The notes under the pieces: generated by a model
Told to the model about the DNA's origin: nothing
What the model saw: only the letters and a program-made list of their open reading frames with translations
Database searches by the model: none
Part shown: positions 38,956 through 49,306 of the stretch, one piece after another
How positions within the stretch are numbered: position 1 is the stretch's first letter
Layout of the letters: each line of letters begins with the position of its first letter
Translations under genes and position numbers: made by a program
Source: Diadema setosum
Taxonomy: Eukaryota; Echinodermata; Echinoidea; Diadematoida; Diadematidae
Length of the DNA stretch: 64,000 nt
Direction of reading: 5' to 3'
Assembly (NCBI RefSeq): GCF_964275005.1
Contig: NC_092686.1
Span: 14,761,696 to 14,825,695 of the forward strand

Positions 38956-41900
38956 ATGGCTTCTTCTATGACAGGACGATTCTTCCAAACCCTCCGAGAA
39001 AGTGGGGGATTAAGAGGGTCATTCTGGAAATTACTACGGTAAGATATAGATTAATGTAATGTTTGATGTATCTTCCACGTCATAAATTTTGTAGAATGTT
39101 TGTTTATTATTGCAATACACACTTTCCAAGGTTGTCTTTAAGCAGTGACACCTCCATGAACGAATAGGGTGCAAGAGTGGCGATAGTCCCATGTATAGTT
39201 TTTCATGTGGGTTCTTCCATAACACAATCTATTGTGCTATAGATCCCATAGGCTATGGCTATGCAGTATCGCTACACTTTACTTGAGTGTAGGCCATAGG
39301 GCTAGGTCTGGGTCCGAATCCGGTCAAAACGTCCCCGCCGTGTTCCAACCAAAACGTCCCCGCTTTTGTCCGCGTCAAAACGTCAGTCCGATCCCCGCTC
39401 TGCCTCCTCTTGCATCAGTGTGCATGCCAGGCCCAGGGGCGGAGGGTCCGGTCTCGTCTTGCCGCGGCGATTCTATATGGCGCATAATCCAGCGGACTCG
39501 ATAGAAATGCATGAAGAAAATACACTCTGGCGCATATGGGCGCTAGGCACTAGTGTACTTTCGCACCTGTTTGTCGAATGACCTCCAAACATGCACAAAC
39601 TCACCCTAGTTATCCAGTAAATTTAACCTTCTTCACTAGGTCCTACTTGTATCTGAGTGAGATTCGAGTCCTGTAGAAATGGAATTTTCACCATTTTTTT
39701 TGTCACTTACTGTAAAACATGATATATTCGCGGCACGAAATTTTCGCGAATTGGAGTCGACGGCCTTTTTCGCGGCAAGAAATTTTCGCGAATTGCCACT
39801 TGCGTTCAATGCATGTGATGTAGATAAGAAATTTCGCGAATCTTGGCGCTCGCGAAATTCGCGAAATTAAAATGCACGCGGACATTTCTTGTTTTACAGT
39901 AGGCTTATCTACTTATGGGAATAATCTTGATCGCAACTACTCGCTCGGCGATCACTGCGTTGCATCGAATTCGCGTTGCATAGGAGCAGACAGCGCGCAC
40001 GGCAGCACAGCTAGCTAGCAGCGAGCCACCTAAATGCTACTCTAAATAACAAAATTTCTTCACATTTACTGTTATGAATTGATAAGTGATACTTAGATTT
40101 TATAAAAATTTATGATATAGAACATTTTGACCCGAGGACGTTTTGGTGCCAGCTGGGCCCGGGGACGTTTTGGTCGTTTTAGCTCGGGGACGTTTTGACG
40201 TGGGGACGTTATGACCGGTAAGCGTCTAGGTCTGGTCTGTATATTACACCGGTGAATAAAGGAGAAATGAAGTACTCTAACTTGACCTTTACATGCCGTA
40301 AATGACGCTAGTGTACTTTTGCACCTCCTGGCCTTGTCAATTGATCTCAAGTAAAAGTACAAACTTAATTAAATTTAATTTAGTGTAAGGGCACCAGTAT
40401 TCGGTCACTTATCACTACTCTAGTCACCAGCCAGTAAGTTCAACTGTCACAACACACGCAAATCACATTAATTCACATACTTGCACACTCATTCACAACA
40501 AGAAACTCGATCCCTTAGCCCCCTCCAAAAATCCATCCAAAATCCCAAATTTTACCGTCAAAAGTGCAGAATCGGCGCTACTTTCCAAAAGCGCGCGCGG
40601 ATAAGGCCCAGTTTTAAGAGTACGAGTCGCCGAAAAAGCGCTAAAAATCGAGAAATACGCCGTTCTCTCGTGGGATTTTTCGCTTATCGCAAGCTTGGAG
40701 TGTAATGGTATCCTCAAAAACGCAAAAGAAAAACAAAATTCTGTACGTGCCGATACAGTGTCCCAATGTACAAGGGTTGAATGCAAGTGCCGAGGCCCCA
40801 GTATTTTCGGTCACCAATGGTCGCGGCAACGTCCCTGATACAATTTTGCGCCAACAAGGTAGCGTGCGCGTGCATTTTTCAGCTGCCTTGAACATGCATT
40901 GACTTTGAACGCGCACATCGCGTGACCGAATACTGGTGCCGGTGACCGTATACTGGGGAATTTTCAAGGTGAAATATTTTGGGATTTTGTACAATTCTGT
41001 GAGATATTTAACAAAATGAAAGTTGAGATTAAAGAAATTTGATATATTTCACATACATTGCTATAGATATGATGTATGTATGTATTATTTTAGTTTGAAA
41101 AATATTGCAAAAAAGCTTAAGTGACCGAATACTGGGGATGTTACCCTACTCTGCCTAGTCTAGTAGATCTAGACTAATCTTGACAGGTTTCTACTAATTC
41201 AACAACTAAACTATTGCCTCTGACTAACTGAGTAGGATCCAAGTCCAGTAGATACAAAATATTCTCTGTTTTGACACTTCAGTCGATCGCAGCTAGATCA
41301 CTCGGCTCTAACTACGCGTACGTTGCACAGAAGCTGACACTGCGGCACAGGTAGGGCCTATGCGAAATATGTTTTCACAACAAGGCAGCGAGCATTGTTG
41401 CAATTGATCTGAATGTAGCGATCTCATACAGCATGTTCTTCTATGGTATCGTTAAAAAGAATAAATTTGTTTTTCTACGCTTCCCTCAAGCCCTTGAACC
41501 GAGTCCTGCGGTATATCGATTGAGCAATCTTTGGAGTTGATTGTGTTGTGTGTGGTGTGTGCGTGCGTGCGTGTGTGTGGGCTTGTGTGTGTGTGAGGTT
41601 TAGTGTTTGAAGAATATAATGAGATGGTTAAATGTGAAATTGTATTAAAACAAAGAATATCAGGAGAAAGGATGGGAAAAGGGGGAAATAAATGTAACTA
41701 AAATGGCTAACCTGTGAAAAATGGAAAAAAATACAGAATAGAGAAAGAAAAAAAAAGTAAAGCAAAGAAAAAGATTGAAAAAAAAATGATAATAGTACTT
41801 CTAGAATAATGAAATGAGAGATGAATCAAACCTGGATGAAGGTAAAGATAAAGTAGGAAAGGTAGAAACAAAGAGTCATACAAGTTTTTAAAAAAGGAAA

Positions 41901-44900
41901 TAAAGAAAAACATACATCAGAAGGAAACATAAGAAAAAGATACTAGAGTGGAAAGAAAGGAAAGTTGATGGAGGGAAACATAACCAGACTGAAACAAAAA
42001 ACAGATACAGGCAGAAAATGAGAAGGGAAATTGAGAAAATTCAGTCAAGAGGAAGCCCACAAAGATAGGAAGGAAGGGGAAAACAGGAATACATGAAAAT
42101 TACAGAAAATGGAAACAAAGAAAGGAAAGGAAAAGAAAGATTAAAAGGGATGCACCTACATACGCTCGATCAACCGCTCTGTAAAACCATTTCCGCAAAA
42201 CTTGGTTGAAGAAAAGGGAAAACAAATTTTAGCATTTCAAAGACACCATAGACAAAGCCACTGTGATCGCTACATTCAGCCGCTTACTGTGTGCACTGAG
42301 CATATTCGCACTGTTTGTCTTGCTTGTGTGCACAGCAGTTTTTCAAGTGATTGAGGTTTTCCTACACTTGTAAAAGTGTTCAAAATGTAACTTCTATCCA
42401 AGTTTACAGACTCGTAAGCTTACTGAATAACTAGGATAAGTTTGTGATCGTTTAGATATCATTTGACGAGGAGATGCGAAAGTACACTAGCACACCATAA
42501 ATTAGGCCCATTTGTCTAATAACAGAATAGAGATGAAGTAAGTAACAGACCAGTGCATTCTCCAGTTGCTGCCGCAAGTTGTTAAGCTGTTGTCAATACG
42601 GCGGTGAGTTGGCTCAGTCGGTAGCGCGTCTGCCTCACGATCACGCGGCCCGGGTTCGAACCCGAGTCTGGACTGAGCAATGTTGTGTGTAAACATACCG
42701 TCCCCTCTAGCAAGAGGCAAAACACTCTGTCCCTCGGATAGGACATAAAATGGAGGTCCCGTGTATGAGAGAGTCACACCTTCATGCACGTAAAAGATCC
42801 CGCTTCATTCATTCATCGCAAAGAGCAGGGTGTCTAACCCGGTGAAGTGGTCCCACCCCACATCCAACTGGACCCCATGGAAGACCAGCTTATTATAGCT
42901 GAATATGGGCTATCCAGCCATCTTCACAGATGGAAAATGAACAACAACAACAACAACAACAACGGCAAAAATAGACTCACTATAGTTTTACGCAAGCCAC
43001 CCATTTGCATGATTCGACCGCAACGCCGTCTGAAATTCGACCATCTGCTACATGTAGAAACCTATACGCTTTTGTGCATGCTCAAACCTTGGTACAGGTG
43101 CAAATACTCTTCAGGTTGTAGGGTTTACTGTCTAGACTTTTTTTGTGAGTGTGACTCTGATAAACAGATGAAGGTGATACATAGTCCTGTTAATAATGAC
43201 TTTATTAAAAAAAAAAAAAAAAAGGTCTAGACTAGTGTTCACCAAAATTTATCTAATCTTAATCAGTGTCCTTGGTTGGGACCAGTTAAAATTCTATATC
43301 TAACATAAATCTACAAGTTCGTGCAACTAGACATCTAGATGGATCTATAATAACCGAAAGAAATTTTGCAGCTTTTTTTTGCAACTTTATTGATAATTAT
43401 ATTGCCTTTGGGACCTGAATTTTGTACTTTGTTGTACTTGTAACAATGTTTTGTTGTAAAGGTAGAACTTACTATTAAAGTTAATAACTTGGGGGAAGGG
43501 GGAATTCCACTTCTATGAACATAATACATGTATTACTTTGTTGTAACAAAATTTTGTTATAATCATGTTCAAAAGTGCCTTATAGTATGTTTTACCTCTC
43601 TAGGAAAAACTTGATACAAAAAAAAAAAAAAAAATTGCTAGAACATAAAGGTCGAAGCTTTTGAACCGTTACAATGGAAGTAGATCTACTTCAAATTTCC
43701 AAAAACTTTTTTTTACATTAAGCTTAGCTTTGACAAAAATGTGTGCATATCAATTTGCCAGGTTGATATTAAATGTGTAATAGTTGATGCTATACATGTA
43801 CCTGTAGATGTAGATGTGAATGCATTACTTGCAGCAGTTGAGCAACATGAACTGCATTATTGCACAAAGCTTGACAGACAGATGCTGGACCCTTTGTCAC
43901 AGGTGTTTAGAAATCGAAAGAAATGTGTGCATTAAATCAAACACAACATTTGTGTGACAACTACAGAATTGTTGTTGGATGAAAGGAGTTGTGTTTGTAC
44001 ACTTCATTATTCTCGAGATTGTTTGCGTCATTTGCAGAGGAGAGGACCTGAAGATTGGAGTTCTTGTTGGGGAGGACAAATATGGCAACAAGTATTATGA
44101 AAACGACAGATTTTTTCTAGGTGAGTATATTTTAGTTCTGAAGATGTCATGAAGGCTTCCTCACCAGTACAAACAACACCATTTGCATATTGCATTCATA
44201 CATGTATTTGACTTCATTTTCTTGGTTGGGGTATGAAATTGTTGATTTGATTAATCCATGTACACTTACTACTTCTAGTACTACAGTAGTGAATTTCTAA
44301 TTTGTGATGTAAGCCCAGTCACTAATAAGGATCTACAAGTAAAGACCTACCTGCATGTAACTGTATGACAGCAATGGTGTGATTGCCCAATTGTAGACAT
44401 GTAACTATTTGTAAGCCTTGGATGAGGTACAGTCAACCTTGCTTCAGTTGACCTCGCATAAGTCAAATACTGTGATTGCCTTCAAAGTCAAAGTTCTTTT
44501 CAAGTCCTCTTCTCTTTATATTCTATTGATTTTAATCCCTCATAAGTCAAATTTCTCTAAATCAAAGCTTTTTCTTCAGTCCAAACAGATTGGACTCGCC
44601 CAAGATTGACTGTACCGAGGTTGATGTAATTTTGATGGTAGTAGCATTTAACTCTGTACAGGAAAGGAGAGGAAATTTGCTACTGTACACCTGTTCCAAA
44701 TATGTCAGGCTAATGGTAGTAAGACATTTTATGATACCCCAGTATGACAGTATTTTTGTGCAGCCACCATTTCTTTTGTGATATTTTGTTTGTGCAGCAA
44801 GAAACAGGTGGGTGGAGTACCGCCAGGATCGCTACTGGAACTATGATGCAAGCCTTGTCCCTCCTGAATGGTAAGTGTTATGGCATTTTCCACGTTCAAC

Positions 44901-45770
44901 ATGCTTGGAGTAAAAATCATTTAATAAGTAAAAATAAAAGGTGTGGTTTTGAATTTGTGCATATCATCGCTGGGGTGACAAGACCTTGTATCTCAAATTT
45001 TGGTGAAAATGACTTTTTTGCATTAGTGGTCAAATAATCGGTTAAGTGATGTCCTGTCCAAATCCCAGCTGTCCTACCCCAAAAATGAAGCCACCACAGC
45101 ATGTCAAAGGAACGGCTATCCCATTCAGTATAGTGCTTTGGCCGCCATGTTTTTTGGCTCTCCTGAACATTTGACATTTTTGAGATACGAGGTTTGTCGG
45201 CATTACATGTATTACACAGGAATTACAATTTCAGTTCATGGTGGGTTCTTGACGTCACATAAAATTTCCCGTAACAATCTGAAGATAACAAGCTTTTGTC
45301 AAGTCCAGCAATTCTGTTTCATATACCAAAAGCAAAATAGTATTGGTATGTGTGCTGCTAAAATAGTATTGGTATGTGTGTAGATCCTCTTTTCCAACCA
45401 ATGACCTGTCACCATAATGCCTTGAATCTACAGATTTGTAAAAATACTCAAGGAGATGCGTGTATTCCTTTTGTCATCCATGATTTGTTGCGAATTTGTT
45501 TAATTCTTCTGTAAGGCTGTATGTGTGCATCTCATGCATATACTACGGCCAATTCTCCCACCAGCTACATTACTTCATTTTCCTTTGTACTTCTTCAGGC
45601 ACAGGTGGCTGCACAACATCACAGATGACCCACCAACCAAGGTCCCTCCTGTGCCCCGCAAGTTTATCATGGAGGAACACCTCGAGAACTTCTCAGGAAC
45701 CAAGAAGGAGTACGTGCCCTACTCCACCACCCCCAAGAAGATTCATGAGTGGGTCCCGCCCAAGAACTAG
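38956..45770 (+). CDS. NDUFA12: NADH dehydrogenase (ubiquinone) 1 alpha subcomplex subunit 12
   Basis: Accessory subunit (B17.2) of the matrix arm of mitochondrial complex I, needed for assembly and stability and not itself catalytic. Four exons with consistent phases: 38956-39038, 44038-44120, 44798-44870, 45599-45770; stop TAG 45768-45770. The start is the ATG at 38956 in AAAGATGG. The 136-residue product (human 145) begins [18 protein letters not shown]. It contains the family core [36 protein letters not shown] and [17 protein letters not shown], and ends [10 protein letters not shown]. There is no separate cleavable presequence of obvious length, as usual for this subunit. Intron 1 is about 5 kb and crowded with transposons. 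The gene is head-to-head with HAUS7. Complete and intact. Confidence 0.96.
39320..40218. mobile_element. TIR element built of ACGTCCCC motifs
   Basis: Left end CCGGTCAAAACGTCCCC (39320-39336) and right end GGGGACGTTATGACCGG (40202-40218) are inverted copies with one mismatch. The left end carries three spaced AAAACGTC(CCC) motifs, the right end four GGACGTT(T/A)TG motifs in opposite orientation. A TTTTCGCG-rich MITE is nested inside (39708-39901). No coding capacity seen. Superfamily not assigned. Confidence 0.65.
39708..39901. mobile_element. TTTTCGCG-rich MITE, young copy
   Basis: Inverted ends TACTGTAAAACATGAT and TTTCTTGTTTTACAGTA, with intact TTTTCGCGAATT blocks inside (CG dinucleotides preserved). 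Inserted in the ACGTCCCC element, so younger than it. Confidence 0.75.
40389..41146. mobile_element. TIR element with repeated CCAGTATTCGGTCAC motif
   Basis: CCAGTATTCGGTCACTT at 40394-40410 is matched by its exact inverted copy AAGTGACCGAATACTGG at 41119-41135. Additional copies lie inside: one direct variant near 40799 and two inverted ones near 40922 and 40942 (the second one base changed). Non-coding interior. Superfamily not assigned. Confidence 0.65.
41520..42150. repeat. TG repeat and long purine-rich tract
   Basis: A TGTGTG/TGCGTG stretch (about 41541-41596) is followed by roughly 500 bases consisting mostly of A and G on the plus strand (AGAAAG, GGAAA types). ORFs on the other strand here are Phe/Ser/Leu-rich artefacts. 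Confidence 0.7.
42601..42963 (+). mobile_element. tRNA-derived SINE
   Basis: The 5' part has RNA polymerase III promoter boxes: A box TGGCTCAGTCGG (42610-42621) and B box GGTTCGAACC (42653-42662), in a tRNA-like context. It is followed by a non-tRNA body (AAAGATCCCGC, GGTGTCTAACCCGGTGAAG) and a tail of (AAC)n at 42941-42962. A true tRNA gene is excluded by the long body and tail. Confidence 0.85.
44428..44614. mobile_element. TA-flanked MITE (AAGTCAAA family)
   Basis: Inverted ends TACAGTCAACCTTGCTTC and AAGATTGACTGTA, interior with CATAAGTCAAAT and AAATCAAAGC. TA borders fit a Tc1/mariner-type non-autonomous element. Confidence 0.6.
44974..45201. mobile_element. Foldback MITE
   Basis: GGTGACAAGACCTTGTATCT at the left is matched in reverse by GAGATACGAGGTTTGTCGGC at the right. 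Non-coding, in NDUFA12 intron 3. Confidence 0.5.
45337..45383. repeat. 24-bp tandem duplication
   Basis: Two adjacent copies of AAAATAGTATTGGTATGTGT with GCTGCT between them. Small local duplication in NDUFA12 intron 3. Confidence 0.7.
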
Positions 45771-46459
45771 CGCCCCCTCTCAGGGACACATGGATATTGA
45801 AATCCCTTCTGCTACAGCACTCAAGTGTATACTTTGTTGTGTCATGACACTCTGCCACATGAATACCTGTGATGACACACAGAAGATTTTCTGGGTTGCA
45901 AGTCTGTTTGAGAGTTGTAGGTAGTCTTACTTTACTGCTTTTAAAAAGTGGAATGAAATAAGTGGTACTTGTCCTTCATGATACGCTTTTGTGCCGAGCA
46001 TGAAGCTGAGTGAATTGTCCTTGCCTCAGCTGTGCTGCTAATTACCTGGCAATACAGCATATACCTTTGTCATATGCTGTACTAAGAACGGCATAATGTC
46101 ATACAATGAGAGGAGATGGCAGTTGTCATGGAGAATACTGCAACATGACTTCAGATGATATGAAAAACAACAAGAATTTGACAGATTAGATCCTGAAAAC
46201 TTGTCCCCTGGCAGCAACATCACTTACACATACCAAAAATTCTGCACGTTAAGACATTTAAAGTTGGAAACTGAAAGGATTATTTCATTAAGTGGCATGC
46301 TCAGGCAGTCATAAAATACAGTTCCAAGGAAATGGAACCAGTACAGATGAGCAAGAATGCATATGACATCGGTATAAAAGAGAACAAAAAACAACCAACA
46401 ACAAATGTCAATAAGGACATTGTCCAGTATATGAACTGCTGTATATAAATTATTGAAGA

Positions 46460-46465
46460 AATAAA
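46460..46465 (+). terminator. Candidate NDUFA12 poly(A) signal
   Basis: AATAAA about 690 bases after the NDUFA12 stop, followed by a T-rich/TG-rich stretch (AGTTTTAAAC, GTGTATGTTCTCGTG). It is the clearest AATAAA downstream of the stop. Confidence 0.6.
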
Positions 46466-46593
46466 GTTTTAAACATGCATATAGCAAGTGTATGTTCTCG
46501 TGTTTGATTTTATTGTCATTGTGCTACATGTACTGTGAACACTGTCGAAATGAGTGTATAATGGGTTTTACTTTATTACATGTATTTATTATT

Positions 46594-46642
46594 CTATAAA
46601 TGGTTTTATATATAGGCCCTATATATAAAACCATTATAAATT
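46594..46642. repeat. Near-perfect AT-rich palindrome
   Basis: AAATGGTTTTATATATAGG and CCTATATATAAAACCATT are inverted copies around a central GC. The palindrome lies 14 bp before the Helitron-like element at 46656. Confidence 0.8.
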
Positions 46643-46655
46643 AATAAATAATAAA

Positions 46656-49029
46656 CTAGACTCGGAATTTGTCAACACTGACAAATTAGGTGATCCGATC
46701 TATTGGGAAATCAATGATTTGAGTCCTGATCCCAATAGGCATGACCATACAGGTTTCATCTGTGTTGAGGGGACATTGGCCATGTGATGTTTGGAGTCTC
46801 ATTTAGAAAAGGGAGTCAGACCTGCCATCTTTGGTACCGAATTCCGTATGCACTAACGAAGATACAGAATGAAGTATATTTGACCTTTGACCCCATTTTG
46901 CACACCAAAGATGGCATCTGAGCAAAAAGTAGTTATTGTGTGAAATGATTCTTGTAACATGGTCTTTGTGTGTGCAAAATATGGGAAAGATAGGACAAGT
47001 ATTCACCAAGATACAGGATGAAACATTTATGACCTTTGACCCTAATTTACGTACCCAAGATGGTGTCCGATCAAGTAGTTTTTTTATGAAATAATGTACG
47101 TGACATGAACTAAACATGTGCAAAATATGGGGGTGATAGAGGCTGTTTTTCTTGAGTTATTACAAAGAAAGTTGCAGAAAGAAAAATATCTCAATACATC
47201 GAAGATAAGCTTTAATTTCAACCAAGTTTTTTTAGCATGATCCAGACATCGTATGAAAAAACAAAAGGCACATTTTTCATAGCGCAAAGTCTCAGCTACA
47301 ACATACACTGTATTAAAATCTGGGAGAAATTCACCGAAGGGTAAGTGAGCTAGTGCTCGATAAAGACAATCATGTCAACTTTCCTATCTAGAAAAATTCC
47401 CTCCCATAGAGATAACACGTCATAACGAAGATACAGAAAAAAGTACATATGACCTTTGATCCCACTTTGCACAGACAAGATGGCATCTGAGCAAAAAGTG
47501 GTTATTTTGTGAAATGATCCTTGTAACATGGTCTTTACGTGTGCAAAATATGGGAAAGATAGGACATGTATTTACTAAGATACAGGATGAAATATTTATG
47601 ACCTTTGACCCTAATTTACATACCCAAGATGGTGTCTGATCAAGTAGTTGTTTTTTTGTGAAATAATGTACGTGACATGAACTAAACATGTGCGAAATAT
47701 GGTGGTGATAGGGTGTTTTTCTTGAGTTATTGCAAAGAAAGTTGCAGAAAGGAAGAAATATTTCAATACATCGAAGATAGCTTTAATTTCAACCAAGTTT
47801 TTGGACGTGATGCCGACTCCGTATGAAAAAACGAAGGGCACACTCACGATAGCCCAAATTCTCAGCTACAACATACTAAAATATGGGAGAAATTCACCGA
47901 AGCATAAGTGAGCTATTGCTCGATAAAGATAGTCATGTCAGTTTTCATTTCCAGAAAAACTGCACTCCCATAGAGATAACACGTAAACTGGTCAAATTTG
48001 ACAATGGTAGTTTTAATCCCTTTTTACAAGGTGATGCCGTCATCCAATAAAAATGTTGTTTTTATATGACTGAAAGACCATTTAATAAGCTACAACATAT
48101 TGAAATTTGGACGAAAATCAACAAAAGAATAAGTGTAATACGCTTGAGTGAACTTGAAATTTGATGACGTCATTTTGAAAATTTACTTTCTTTACTTTAT
48201 TAAGAAATTTGATATCTTTTAATCATTTTTCCAGCATAGCTGACCCATGAAATGACATGTACAACTCATCAGCTTTCAGAATATGTAAAGAAAATGGGGG
48301 GTCACCGTCCATCCTGACGAGTAAAATTGGATTCAAAATTGGCAGTTTTTTGGCATTGTTGGACTGTATATCGCCATTGACGCACGCGCGGAATTTCAAC
48401 TTTGACGGGTCCGTATGACGTCATATTGAGTCGGATTGACTTGAAACTTGGTAGAAATATTCCTTGACATTTCAGGCATCCGATAAATGTGAAAAAACGG
48501 GAAATTTCTATTGCATATGAGCTGTGCGTGCGTATATGTGCGCGCACGTACGCGTCCGTCCAATTTTTTCAATTTTTCAAAAAATGCTCCAAATGGTCTG
48601 AAACGTGTGCAAAAAAAATTTGAGCTCAATTGGAGCATACAAATATTTCGACGCGCGCGTACGCGCACGTTTTAAGAGAAAATATGAATTTTGAGAATAT
48701 GAGTAGAATCCGCATAACTTGAAATATATGTGACATAAATCTCATTGAAAAATTCCATTCCATTAATGAGATATGAATGAGAATGTGTTTTCATATAATG
48801 ACGTCATAGTGACGTCACGGTCGACTGATCACTATGATTTTATTAGACCCGTCGTCTTTGGGACATGATACATATATGGTATAATTTTGACATTGATAGG
48901 AAGAATACTTTCTGAGCTAATCGATACACAAAATTTGTCCAGAAATAAAGAAAGAAGAAGAAGAACACCCAACAAAGAATCCGTACAGATACAGGAGGTG
49001 ATCCGAGAGGATTCTCGGATCACCTAATT
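46656..49029. mobile_element. Helitron/Helentron-like element, copy 1 (complete)
   Basis: The left end starts CTAGACTCGG and has hairpin AATTTGTCA-ACAC-TGACAAATT. AATTAGGTGATCCGA (46684-46698) is repeated in reverse as TCGGATCACCTAATT at the right end (49015-49029). The right end is also a perfect hairpin (48996-49025, 13-bp stem AGGTGATCCGAGA, loop GGAT). A GAA-rich simple repeat lies just before it (48948-48966). The interior has two roughly 570-bp tandem units, each with two related halves starting GACCTTTGACCC. It also carries four TGACGTCA octamers (48165, 48416, 48799, 48810). Offset inverted repeats plus a 3' hairpin resemble Helentron-type non-autonomous elements; the class is an inference. 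No Rep/helicase gene. Confidence 0.6.
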
Positions 49030-49101
49030 AAACTCCATTATACACTTCTTTACAATGAGGTATCGCTTGTAACCACAGGACTTTGGCAGTCCCGATTTTC
49101 C

Positions 49102-49306
49102 ATCTGTAAAAGTGGACATTTTTGTGGCGTGGAAATTTTCGCACAACCAAAAGCTGGTGTGAAAATAAAGGCACACGAATATCTTTGCATGGCTTATGTT
49201 CCAGTAGTAAATTTACTGATTCTGTGGAATTAAAAACACGCAAAATTCGTCCAACCCAGCCGAGCGCAAAAAAAATACTCGCATGAAAATATTCACTTTT
49301 ACAGTA
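49102..49306. mobile_element. TTTTCGCG-rich MITE subfamily 2, older copy
   Basis: Ends CTGTAAAAGTGGACATT and AATATTCACTTTTACAG. Same order as the younger copy 54489-54701 (GGAATTAAAAACACGC, AGCGCAAAAA), but many CG sites have turned into CA or TG. Confidence 0.7.

Noticed and set aside
42601-42680. tRNA gene
   Set aside because: A and B boxes are present, but the long non-tRNA body and (AAC)n tail make it a SINE.
45496-45924. 142-codon ORF over the last NDUFA12 exon
   Set aside because: It is in another frame than NDUFA12 and is a shadow of the real exon plus UTR.
46803-47689. Two similar minus-strand ORFs (106 and 89 codons) that look like paralogous proteins
   Set aside because: They are antisense translations of the repeated half-units inside the Helitron-like element; the same text recurs in copy 2 with stops in other places.
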